From Cepaea nemoralis (lineage: Eukaryota; Mollusca; Gastropoda; Stylommatophora; Helicidae): a stretch of DNA of 64,000 nt. Below, one piece after another: positions 52,046 to 62,747 of the stretch. Numbering within the stretch: position 1 is the first letter of the stretch; each line of letters opens with the position of its first letter. Under the pieces are notes generated by a model that worked only from the letters and a program-made list of their open reading frames with translations, was not told the DNA's origin and did no database searches. The stretch lies in contig JACEFZ010015095.1 in assembly GCA_014155875.1 (NCBI GenBank), positions 372,001-436,000 of the forward strand, read 5' to 3'. The position numbers and the translations under genes were made by a program.

Positions 52046-52110
52046 CTATGCAAATGAAACAGTGTTGATAGCTGAATGCACAACATGTCTACATCTTGTG
52101 GACATTGTAC
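52046..52110 (+). pseudogene. RT fragment downstream of the array
   Basis: Immediately after the last unit the plus strand reads CYANETVLIAEC, a decayed Y-A-D-D-T-V-L box. It is what should follow GVRQG...SPDL in RT after a short spacer, so the array sits inside one former RT gene. Confidence 0.7.
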
Positions 52111-52114
52111 AAGG

Positions 52115-52345
52115 GGCTTCTCATAAGTCTTTAGCCTGACCATGAAGGAGTAGGCGGAGTAAATTGAAAATAGGCACAGTGATTATTCCTTCTCAGTGTA
52201 GCCATCACCTGAATTTATGCATTTCTACCATCTCTGCGTGGCCTTGAAAAGACCTTCAGAATAAAACAACCTATTTTTCAAACTAAACCAGTTATCACAA
52301 GCCAGTATGACATCTTCGTCACTGTCAAAACGATTTCCTTTCAGC
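52115..52345 (-). pseudogene. mariner-like transposase C-terminal remnant
   Basis: Minus strand: FDSDEDVILACDNWFSLKNR, LFYSEGLFKATQRW-stop-KCIN and finally FMVRLKTYEKPL. The order (SDEDV, GL...RW, C-x-x-G-Y, terminal R-x-K-T-Y) is the C-terminal pattern of mariner transposases. Only about 70 residues remain, with stops. Confidence 0.72.
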
Positions 52346-52397
52346 TGTTTTCTTTTTTAAGATTTGGGAAAAGAACAAGTCTGTACATCTTTGCTTG

Positions 52398-53008
52398 TGT
52401 CAACAACCCATGTGTAAGGCATCATCAGATTACTTCTCCCACACCACACAAGAAACTTGCAAGTCGTGTGAGAGGAAATAAATGGTACATTTTATTGCCG
52501 TTGGCTCTTTACAAGTATATAACAGTCGCTATCAAACCACACACAAAGCCACAGAATTGCCTATCACTAGTTTTTTAAACTCTAATGCTATTTCTATCTA
52601 TTTGGCTACACAAAACTCCTATCAACATTAAGCGAGGTGCTTGCTACAAAGTCAGTCCCCAGTCTGACTTTCTTACTCGCGTGGCTACACAGCACGCGGA
52701 AGGACCTTGCAGTGTCCTTCGGCTTTTTGCGTGCCGTTACACCTGGCACGCTTACATTAGCTGTCTCTTGTTGAGTGGCATTCGTGGCTATTATGTAGGC
52801 GTGATTCTGTCATGACCAGAGTGCTAACTATCTGGTCAACGTCTCCGTGTCTCATGAGAGAACTAGTTAATAGTCCCCCATTCTATCACCTACCCTGCCC
52901 TTATATCGGGGCACTGTATCACCTCTATTCTATTTGAGGTTGACCACTCTTCCCGGTGGTGTTCTATCTTGAGGCAGACCTCCGGCCCTTATGTTCCAGT
53001 CTTTGACA
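52398..53008 (-). repeat. 3' LTR of the second Gmr1-like element
   Basis: 611 bp, partner of 60166-60776. Immediately to its right the minus strand carries AGGAGGGGAGGG (plus 53013-53024), the polypurine tract. Confidence 0.93.
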
Positions 53009-53024
53009 CACACCCTCCCCTCCT

Positions 53025-55229
53025 GTGTTGTGTCATCAACTTTGAGTCATTGGTTGTGACGCAAGAGGTTTCTAAAAAATTAGTGTATCTATTTTTTTGT
53101 CAAAGACTGTAGATAACCTGGCTTTGGGCAACTCCATAGACTTCTACTGACTATTGTCACAATGTAGTATCACTTTACTTGGCTACTGGCAATCGCCACA
53201 AACTTGTCTGGTTGGCGTGAGCCCTATTCTCAATCGCAATATTATATTAATTAGAGGTATGTCTGAACCGGACCGTTGTCTTATAAGACCTGCCCTCACA
53301 TAGTAAATTAACTTACTACCCATACAAAGTTGACTTTCTTAGGGTCAACACATGAATTGCTTCATGTCCCCCATATAATATTAAACAACCATTACCCAAG
53401 CTGTGTGCGACAGGCTTTACCTATCTCGCTTCCGCGTGTAAAGTTATATTTCATTGTTAAGTTAGTGTTTCGTTGTCTATTATGTCCCCTGATCCGGAGT
53501 TATCTCCCTTTGATCTATAAAATATGTATGCAATTTATATGTTTGTTTTTCTGGTTGTTTGCGTGTTTGGATGTGATTAATACTATAATCTAACTTCTAA
53601 CATGTGTATCTATCTATCATGTGTATGTAAGTTAGTTTTCAAGCGCCATAATTCGGTTGAATTTGGTCACAAACAAGTGTATAACACTAATTAGTGACTA
53701 CATCTCCGTCTTATGAGACTTAAAATACTTTTTCTAAGATCTAAACTAAGCTACACACAACACATTCATCACAGCACATTTTCAACATTGAAAGCAAACA
53801 TTTGACGCAGACAAAAAATAAAAAGTCGCGTTGAGCGGCAGAAACATCCTCTGACCAATCTCACTCTGCCTTGTATAATTTACATTCGCTCTCACTTTCA
53901 CACTTCTGTCACACATCTTTTACTTTCATACTTCTGTCACACATTTTTCACCCTCCCACTTATTTAAAACCCTTGGAGTGACACTGTACAAGTTTGGCTC
54001 AGTTTGAGAAAGTTGAGCTCAATGACTGTGCGTACATCGCTGCACGAGTCATGTATATACAACATATTTACATGTAAGAGCACGGGTTGATGGTTTGTAC
54101 CCTGGTATTATGACCAACTATACTTTACTGTAATAATGCTCTAAATACTAACATACTAATCTTACTTCTATAAATGTGTATTTAATGTGTTAACTATTTT
54201 AATCTATTTTGCCACATTAATCCTAAGATGTACTTACATTAATCCTAATATTTATCTAATTTAAGGGATGTAATCTAATTATTTAAAATGGCATTGATGT
54301 GAGATGAGTTATGTACCTTTCTGAAATGGGTAATCTGAAATGTAATAAAATTATACCTAATGTTTTTAGATGCAAAAAAAAAAATAAAATATATGACTGA
54401 TATTCTTATCTTAAATGGTGTAAATGACGTATGTTTAATTGTCTAATATTTTTATCCTATTATGGTGTACACTAATCATAATACTACCTGATCACGTTTG
54501 TTAAATGGAATGGTTCATTAAGATGGAATGAAATCAACTGAAATGAAACAAAGTGGAATGTATTAAACTAAATGGTACTATTCCTATTTAAACTACTACC
54601 TTTCTACTTTTAAGGTAAGTAAGTTGGTAAAATAATGATTTATGTAAACTACTAAAAAAAAATGAAAACTATTTTATTTCCTAACTCTAAATGAAAATTA
54701 AAGTTACCTAATCTATCTATAATTTATCACTATATTAAAATGTTATAATACATATCACAATAAGCATATATATACATGGTATTAAAATACCCCAGGTCAG
54801 TTGTTGCCCCAATGTTCAGAAATTGCTTTCATTGGCATATTATATATTCAAACTTGTCCTGGGTATTTTAAATACATTACACAGTCATACTTGTGTCCTA
54901 TGGGTATTGCACCTGTAGAGTTCGCTTGTGTCGTAGACCAGTATTTTCGTGTCTGTATTTATGCACTGTTCTGACACTGTTTTTCTCTGCTTAACACAAA
55001 TGATTCACCGGAACACATATGGAGCTTAGTAAATAACGAGCTGTTCCAGTTCACACGGTGATATATTTGTTATTCGGAGCACAGTTCTTCTTTTGATGTC
55101 TACGGACACATAGTAGATCACTGTTCTTAGTACATAGTTCAGCATGTAATATTTATGTATTAGTATAAACATTTCAAATAGAATATTCTAATGTACTACT
55201 ACTCTATTACTCTACACTCTCATGTGGAA
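53025..55229 (-). other. 3' non-coding region of the second Gmr1-like element
   Basis: 2.2 kb, AT-rich, with no integrase or envelope-like ORF between the RNase H end and the polypurine tract. The absence of integrase here supports integrase-before-RT order. Confidence 0.65.
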
Positions 55230-56258
55230 TCTCTGGTATTTCTACCTCAGATGGTCGACTAAGGGTATCAGCCAGAATGTTGTCCTTACCCTTGATATGC
55301 TCTATACTAAAAGTATAGTTTTGGAGTATAAGTGACCACCTGTATATACGGTCATTCCGATGCACACCACTTTGTATGACCGTGATTGGGGAGTTGTCAG
55401 TCTGGACAATGAAGTGAACACCCGCCTAGAAATCGATGGAGCTTCCTTCACCGCATAGATGACGCTTAGGGCTTCCAACTCTGATATGGAATATCTGGAC
55501 TCAGCAGGTGTGATCTTACGGCTCACGTAGCAAATCGGGTGGAAGATGCCATCATAAAATTGGCCTAGTACTGCAGCGATGGAGATTCTGCTGGCATCTG
55601 TCCTAAGATAATAAACGAGCCTAGGATTAGGCAAGCGGAGGATTGGTACATTACTAAACAGGATTTTCAATTTTGACAATGCAGAAATTAATAATGCATC
55701 TTTGACATCTAATTTTACAGATGCTTTTAAAACATTGGAAAATACACTTGTAATTTCCGCTAAATTTGGTATGAATTTGCTATAGTAATTTACTAACCCC
55801 AAAAGGCTTCTGACCTGCTTCTTTGTGGTAGGCATGGTCAGGTTCATAATTTTTGTAATAATTCTATTGTCAGTCTTAAGTTGACCTTGTGAAATGACAT
55901 GACCCAAAAAGTCAATTTCTTTTAGGCCCAATTCAACTTTGCTCGGTTTGACAGTGAGACCGAAGAGTCGCAACCTATCAAAGACATGTCTCAGTTTCAG
56001 TAAGTGTGTTGTCCAGTCATCAGTATGGACACATATATCATCTATATAAGTCACTGTATTCGTCACTCCATGCAGTAGATCTCTAGTTAAGCGTACGAAA
56101 GTGGCAGGAGCATTTCGAAGTCCGAAAGGAAGAAAACGCCATTCGTAAAGTCCTAAAGGAGTTGAAAAAGCAGTAAGATGAATGGATTGAGTCTGCATAG
56201 GGACCTGCCAATATCCCTTAGTAAGATCTAATTTAGAAAAGATTTTGGAGGTGGACAT
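55230..56258 (-). pseudogene. RT and RNase H of the second Gmr1-like element
   Basis: Open from 56258: FSKLDLTKGYWQVPMQTQSI, FLPFGLRNAPATFVRLT, the catalytic TYIDDICVHTDDW (about 56030-56065), IDFLGHVISQGQL, LLGLVNYYSKFIPNLAE, then RNase H: YLRTDASRISIAAVLGQFYD, SISELEALSVIYAVKEA. A frame change near 55435 leads to FIVQTDNSPITVIQSG and EHIKGKDNILADTLSRPSE, ending at a stop near 55225. RNase H lacks further pol domains after it. Confidence 0.9.
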
Positions 56259-56324
56259 GTCAAGGATAAGATCTTCGCAGGAAGGAATTGGTTCTGCGTC
56301 GATCTTAGTGACGTTGTTTAGCTT

Positions 56325-57107
56325 TCAATAGTCCACACACAGACGAATTGTGGAGTCTTTTTTCTTAACTAGAACGATTGGAAACGAGTACTCAGATGTA
56401 GATTTCTGGATGATCCCACTAGCTTCTAAATTAAGAATTTCCTTATTTAGACTTTCTCTATAGCTGAGTGGGATAGAGTACGGCCTGCATTTAATAGGCT
56501 TAGAGTCCGAAAGAAGAATGGAGTGCTCGATTCTGTCCGTCCTACCTGGAATGTCAGAAAATATGTCTTTGTACTCTGCCACTAATTGTACTAATTGTCG
56601 TCGTTGAGTGTCTGTTAGTCCCTGTTCTATCTGTATGCTATCCATTGTCGCAGTCTTGTCTACAATGGGAACAGGTAGTTCCATTCCGTCGTCGTCTACC
56701 TGATTCAGTACGGTGGTGGTGCTAAGTGCGTATTCTGTATTCTCACTAGATGTATGGATATCGTCGGAATTGCCAGTCTCGCTAGCTAGTGTAGTTGCGT
56801 TGTGTACGTCTGTCGTCTGATCATTAGATATGGGTGCACTGTGTTCGTCTGTCTCTACTTCTGTCTCCTGTCGTGAAAAGTAAGGGTTCAGCATGTTGAC
56901 ATGGAATATCTTTAAGTGTCCGTTTATTGATATTTCATAGTCCACATCTGAAAGTTGTTGTATCACCTTGAAAGGCCCTTGCCATGAAGTTAACATTTTA
57001 TTATGCTTGTATGGTAGTAGCACCATTACGTATTGATCAGTTTCAAGGGTTATGGGTCTAGCACCTTTGTTAGGACTGTGATGTCCGAGGATATCTGCAC
57101 TGTTCAC
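56325..57107 (-). pseudogene. Integrase C-terminal module joined to N-terminal RT
   Basis: 260 open codons. SWQGPFKVIQQLSDVDYEIS and KIFHVNMLNPYF form the GPF/Y-type integrase C-terminus. After an ~80-residue acidic, Ser/Thr-rich linker come QRRQLVQLVAEYKDIFSDIP, GRTDRIEHSILLSDSKPIKC, IPLSYRESLNKEILNLEASG and RLCVDY of RT, ending at a stop at 56325. Order and layout match the integrase-RT ORF of the element at 38354-47188. Confidence 0.9.
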
Positions 57108-58936
57108 TGGAGTGAAACCATTCTTCTCCTCCCAGACAGATATTTCTTCATCTGTACAGTGCCTTAGCTGGGGTAGACACCCAAGAATTAACTCAGCACA
57201 AGGGTTGTCTAGTATTGCACAAGTAAAGGTACCAAAAGGAACGGGGTGTTTATATGGGCTCTTGCCAGAGGATAGGTTTCTATATTACCAGAAAAAGTCC
57301 GGCATTTTACAGAGTCACCAATATAATCCTTTGGATTAACAAGTTCCTTTTTCACACCAATAATAGAGCTCCCACTGTCAAGCAAACATCGGCATGGCTT
57401 ATCATTGACCATTGCAGAGTGAAACAATAGATTGCCTCTGGAGGCTATAACTGCATTTGCATTCTCTACGGAGGATGTTACAAAATGCCCACATTCTAAT
57501 TTTCCGTCTGCATGAAATTGGTGACATTGGACACAATTGTCAAAGCTTAATACATCGTTCACACAACAGACATCTTCAGATTGCTTGAAAGGTAATACAT
57601 TTTCAATCTCACATTCAGTCTCACTACCACTATCAGAAGATGTATCAATCAAAATAGCATTGTTGGCTTTCATACGTTGGCGGCGCAGGCACTTATTTGA
57701 ATAATGGCCGTAGCTGGAACAAAAGAAGCATTTGATTGCACGCCTGTATGCAGATCTTTTGTTTTGTTGCTTCTTAATAACATTTTCAAGATGCGCCGGG
57801 TAGTTTGGCGATTTGTCACACATAGAATAAGTGTCATGCAAAAGTTGACAGTAAATACATTTAGACACTTTCCTATCTTTCTTGTCGATTTTCTTAAAGG
57901 GTTACTCTGATAGTTTTTAGGTTGGTCTTTCACAAAAGAAACTACTTCAGAGTCATTTGAGGTCTTGAAAATATCTCTGTTAGAAGAAAAATATGCAGAG
58001 CCTTTCTTTTCGAACTGCTCTATGTTCTCAATGTCTGACTGCTGCAGGAATTTAGCAAAAGGAGATGGTATAGTGGATATGACTTTATCCATGGCTATTA
58101 AATTTTTAAGTCTATCAAAGTCTTTTCCTATGTTAGCTGCTTTAAGCCACCTATGTAGTACACTCTGAACATTTGAGACGTAATCAATGAAAGTCTCACT
58201 AGGTTTAGGTTTTAAATTTGAGAACTGAACCTGATACCCAGGGGCATCAAGTAAAAAATGTTGCATTATCCTATCATGGATGTACTGATAGTTAGATCTA
58301 AGATCTGTTGGTATTGATTCTATCACTTTAAGGGGCTCACCACTCAGGTTCTTCATATAAATCATAGCCCACATTTCTATTTGGAACTTGGTGATATTTA
58401 AACTGATACTCGACATTTTCTGTCCAGGCTGATATGGAATCTTCTTTACAATATGGTTTGATAATATTTTTGTATTTGTTGAACTTATTTTCTTCTTGTT
58501 GACTTTTTAGTTTAGTGGCAGAGATCTCTGCGTGTGAGTCTACATCCATACCTTTCATCTTTAATTGTGTCTCTGATTCAACTTGTATTTGTTTTTCCTT
58601 AACTCTAGCCATTTCATCTATCTCTTTTTGCTTTAGTTCTCTCTCTTGATCCAATGTCTTTTGTTTTAGTTCTTTCTCCTGATCTAGTTGCTTTTGCTTT
58701 AATTCTAGTTCTTTATGTTTAATCTCCTTATCCTGTTCTAACTGTTTTTGCTTTGTAATCTCAGCTAGTTGTGCCATCTCTTTTTGATGCTGTCTTTCTT
58801 GTTCTCTTTCTTGTGCGCGTTCATCTCTTTCTGCATCCTTTGCTTCTTTAAATTTCTTATCAGCATATTCTTCTAGCTCTTTACCTGTGTATTGCATTTC
58901 TTTGCCTGCTTTTACGAAATCAGCTAGAGTAGCCAT
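57108..58936 (-). pseudogene. Gag and protease of the second Gmr1-like element, broken
   Basis: 58936-58337 starts MATLADFVKAGKEMQYTGKE and is a long Glu/Lys/Gln coiled coil. A frame change near 58380 leads to 58416-57670 with the capsid-like part (LSGEPLKVIESIPTDL, FSNLKPKPSETFIDYVSNVQ, HRWLKAANIGKDFD). Another change near 57870 leads to 57868-57209 with C-x2-C-x3-H-x5-C (CIYCQLLHDTYSMC), C-x2-C-x4-H-x4-C (CFFCSSYGHYSNKC) and the retropepsin motif CLLDSGSSIIGVKKELV (about 57370). The protease closing segment (ELILGCLPQL) is in another frame at about 57165-57200. Confidence 0.85.
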
Positions 58937-60134
58937 GATGTTAGGTAAATAGCTAGCGTTGACCTACACTGAATTGTTTATTCACTTATTTTTCTTTGAT
59001 AGGTTATGTTTCTTAATATCTGAGCACTGCAAATTGTACTCTTTGTATATAACCTGAAAAATTTAATCCTGAAAAAACAGAGCACAAAAGTATGCTAATG
59101 CATCACAAGCTGAAAAAGAGATGCACTATTAATCACATTGCATGCCAAAAAATATTGAGTATACTCAACTTAATGTTCCCGAGAACAAGGAACACACTCC
59201 GGTAACACAGGTCACCTTGTTTGGCACTTCAGCATAGACACGAGTTTTCTAAATAGGTCACCTGTTTGGCACTTCGGCATACACACCAATCTTCTAATCA
59301 GCTGTTGTTCACCCTGGTTTACAGAGCAGCAACAATTAACACATAGCAAACGACATATTATTCGACAATTTGGTACACAATGACATGCCCACGAACAAAA
59401 CAGAATATAGTTTACTTAATATTTAATTGTCAATGTCCTGTCTTCGTTCTAACATTTTATGCCTTTCGTCACTAACCTAGTTTACTCTATGCAAGTGTTG
59501 TGCAGACCAAGTCTAATTTGCATGGCCAAAAAGTAGTGCCATCGTGACGGTAAACACAAGAAAAAGTACGAAAAAAAAATTCAATAACTGCTTTCAAATA
59601 AATAAAAATATATTAATATTGTTTAAATAAACAAATATATTCAATTACTAACTCAAATAAACAAATAATAGATAATATAAAGCACTGATTCAGGCGGGCA
59701 GCAGCTTAACGATTTGTAAACATTCAGATGCTGAATGCCAATGGCGCAGAACAACTGCTTGTCAATCGTAACACGTCAGAGGCGCAGCGCTATTTTTAGC
59801 TTGCAAAAATCGATAATGTTGCTGGCTGTGTATCGCTCTGCCAAGAATCATTTTTGATAGTTATTCATAAATAAATAAATAATTACATGAATAAATAACA
59901 GAAAATAATAATATCAATACTTACAACTTTGAAGAACACATGATTTAAGTATATAATATTTTACTAAACACAAATAAGCATTATTTCGTCACGATAGGCA
60001 CAGTGTAGTTAGCAACTTGTCCTAGTTCTGCACACGTCAACCGTCACTGACACAAATTACATTCACTACTTCACTATTTGTAAACTTAGTCTAGAGCCGT
60101 GGATGAGTGTATTAGCTTGGCTCTTTCGTCCAAG
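58937..60134 (-). other. 5' leader of the second Gmr1-like element
   Basis: AT-rich, no ORF. About 59210-59255 and 59256-59301 are imperfect tandem copies containing TTTGGCACTTC-GCATA. TAAA/ATAA-rich patches occur near 59600-59690 and 59870. Confidence 0.6.
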
Positions 60135-60151
60135 CCACACTTCTGACACCA
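60135..60151 (-). promoter_or_regulatory. Primer-binding site, tRNA-Leu-like
   Basis: The minus strand reads TGGTGTCAGAAGTGTGG, 14 bases inside the 5' LTR. The first 12 bases match common tRNA-Leu primer sites. Confidence 0.6.
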
Positions 60152-60165
60152 CATTAATCTTTGCC

Positions 60166-60776
60166 TGTCAACAACCCATGTGTAAGGCATCATCAGATTA
60201 CTTCTCCCACACCACACAAGAAACTTGCAAGTCGTGTGAGAGGAAATAAATGGTACATTTTATTGCCGTTGGCTCTTTACAAGTATATAACAGTCGCTAT
60301 CAAACCACACACAAAGCCACAGAATTGCCTATCACTAGTTTTCTAAACTCTAATGCTATTTCTATCTATTTGGCTATACAAAACTCCTATCAACATTAAG
60401 CGAGGTGCTTGCTACAAAGTCAGTCCCCAGTCTGACTTTCTTACTCGCGTGGCTACACAGCACGCGGAAGGACCTTGAAGTGTCCTTCGGCTTTTTGCGT
60501 GCCGTTACACCTGGCACGCTTACATTAGCTGTCTCTTGTTGAGTATCATTCGTGACTATTATGTAGGCGTGATTCTGTCGTGACCAGAGTGCTAACTATC
60601 TGGTCAACGTCTCCGTGTCTCATGAGAGAACTAGTTAATAGTCCCCCATTCTATCACCTACCCTGCCCTTATATCGGGGCACTGTATCACCTCTATTCTA
60701 TTTGAGGTTGACCACTCTTCCCGGTGGTGTTCTATCTTGAGGCAGACCTCCGGCCCTTATGTTCCAGTCTTTGACA
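60166..60776 (-). repeat. 5' LTR of the second Gmr1-like element
   Basis: 611 bp, about 1% different from 52398-53008 (seven substitutions noticed). Confidence 0.93.
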
Positions 60777-62747
60777 CTTGTTATGGTATACTGTTAGTTT
60801 GTAACTTACTTGCATGGCCAAACCATTTGCCTTGCTGCCTTCTAATAAAATCTAGCGCAGCTATTATCCCCACTTTAGTCCTGATTTCTTCGTTTCTGAT
60901 CTTATCTTTTCTTGATACATTGAGTATTCTTCTCAGGAATCTAATTTCTGCTGTTGTGATTTTTCTTTTCTCTTTTTCTGTCATTGTCCAGGTTTGGCAT
61001 TGGTAACATAGAGTTGGTAGGAAGATTTTGTTGTAAAGTGCTTTCTTAGTACTTATTGATACATGTTTGTTCTTCTTTAGTTTTATTCATTACCTCTGTT
61101 TTACTTCTGCTAATTTTCATGTTGTACCCCACACATTTCGTTGAGACTATTCATGTGGCCTTGTAATTCAGCTTCTTATTTTGTTATAAGTGCTTGGTAA
61201 TCCGCAAACAGGAGTTCCCTAATGGTGTAATTTGCAGATGGTTCTTCTTCTGTGTTCTCGTCATGCGGTGTTCATGCTGTCTCCTTGCGGTCTTTGTTTG
61301 ACTGGTTTCTTTACATATATTGTCTGTATGTTATGAACAAGAGAGGGTACAGAACACAACCTTGTCATACTCTGGATCTTATGGTGAAGGGTCCTCCAGT
61401 TGCTCTCACTATGCATTCACTGTTGTTGTATAAGCTTCTACATAGGTTTGATAGATGTGTACTCACTGCATATTGTTTAAGGATTTCCCACAGCTTGTTT
61501 CTATCTACTCTATCAAATGCCCTTTCTTCGTCGACAAAGGCTAAGTGCAGTGTTTCATTGAATTTGATTGATTTTTCTATAAGTTGTCTATAAGTTGATT
61601 GATTTGATTGTCTAAAAGCAAAAATAGCATCTGTGCATCCTTTGTTTTTCCTAAATCCAAGTTGTGTTTCACTTAGCCGGGGTTCTATAGTAGTTTGTAA
61701 TCTTTTCTCAAGAAGTTTGCTAAATATATTCCCAGTCTGACTCAAAAAAGGAAATGCCTCTGTATTGTGTGCAGTCTCTTTTGCTACCTTTGTTTTTCCA
61801 ACTTGGGATAATTATGGCATTTCTCTAGTCTCGTGGTGTCTATTGTTCGTTCTACCCAAACATGGTTGAATAGCTTATATAGCCATGCTGTTCCTACTTC
61901 TCTTGCTGCTTTAATTAGCTCAATTGGTATTTCATCTTGTCCCGGTGATTTGTTCAATGGGGCTAATCTATAATTTCTTCTTTCAGTATTTTTGGTTCTA
62001 GTTCTTCGGTGGCATGTGTCGATTTCTTGAATTCCTGTGACATCTGATGGGATGTTGAGAAGTTGTTTGAAATACTGTTTCCATCTTATTAGGATTTGTT
62101 TTTGTTCACTTATTGATTCTCCATTTTCGCTGTTAATTATTTCAGTTGGGTCAAAAGGTTCTCCTCTGGTTCTAATTGCACTTATCTTTTTATAGAAGTT
62201 TCTTGTTGCCTCTACATATAGTTTTTATTTAAGGTTTCTCCATACTCCTCCCAGTCTTTTTGTTTTGCTCTCTTTACTATTCTATTCACATGTCTTCTAT
62301 ATCCTATGTAATCACATTCCTGTTTGCTCTTCAACCTCTGCATTCCAAAAATTTATTTTCTTTATCCGTGTTTTGCATTTTTTCGAGGTTCCACATGTTA
62401 TTTTTGCAGTATTTAAAATGCTTGATTTGAACATCTCCCATTCTTCTTCCACTGTCTTTCTTTCTATAGGTAATTTTACAAAGATTTCAGTTAGTTCTTT
62501 CTCATAATTTTCCCTCACTGTCTCGTCTTTGAGGTTTTTGAAGTTTACTGATTCACATGGCATGTTTTTTTCCTAGACTTTGCTTCCTTCTACTGATGAT
62601 TCTTATTGTGGCAACACCTGCTTTGTGATCTGTGTGTATACCTAAGTTGGGCACTGCCCTTGCATCTAATATATTTCTCTTTCCGTTATTTCTTGTTAAT
62701 ATAAAATCAATTTGGCTTTTGGTATCTAGATTGTTCCATTTATTCAT
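60777..62747 (-). pseudogene. RTE-like LINE, family beta, decayed copy
   Basis: Minus-strand relative of the intact LINE at 16900-20224, aligned over its post-RT, RT and part of its endonuclease. Recognisable pieces: FGHASKLQTNSIP, RFLRRILNVSRKDKIRNEEI, an altered active-site region near 61190-61215, SNLCRSLYNNSECIVRATG, LGFRKNKGCTDAIFAFRQ and NNLDTKSQIDFILTRNNGKR. A small tandem insertion repeats QLIEKSI-neighbouring sequence near 61590-61620. Many stops. It is cut at its 3' side by the LTR element (a 20-bp remainder lies at 52378-52397) and at 62747 by a gamma LINE. Confidence 0.9.

Larger units (their letters stand above)
52398..60776 (-). mobile_element. LTR retrotransposon, Gmr1-like order, integrase core missing
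   Basis: 8,379 bp with 611-bp LTRs (52398-53008 and 60166-60776; TGTCAA...TTGACA ends; about seven differences), target duplication CTTG (52394-52397 and 60777-60780), polypurine tract and tRNA-Leu-like primer site. On the minus strand: gag (58936-57500), protease, a remnant of the integrase C-terminus, RT, RNase H. The integrase C-terminal module precedes RT in one frame. The zinc and catalytic domains of integrase are absent. It lies inside a beta LINE: the 20 bp left of the insertion (GTCTGTACATCTTTGCTTG) and the right flank join to match 17067-17100. Confidence 0.9.
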
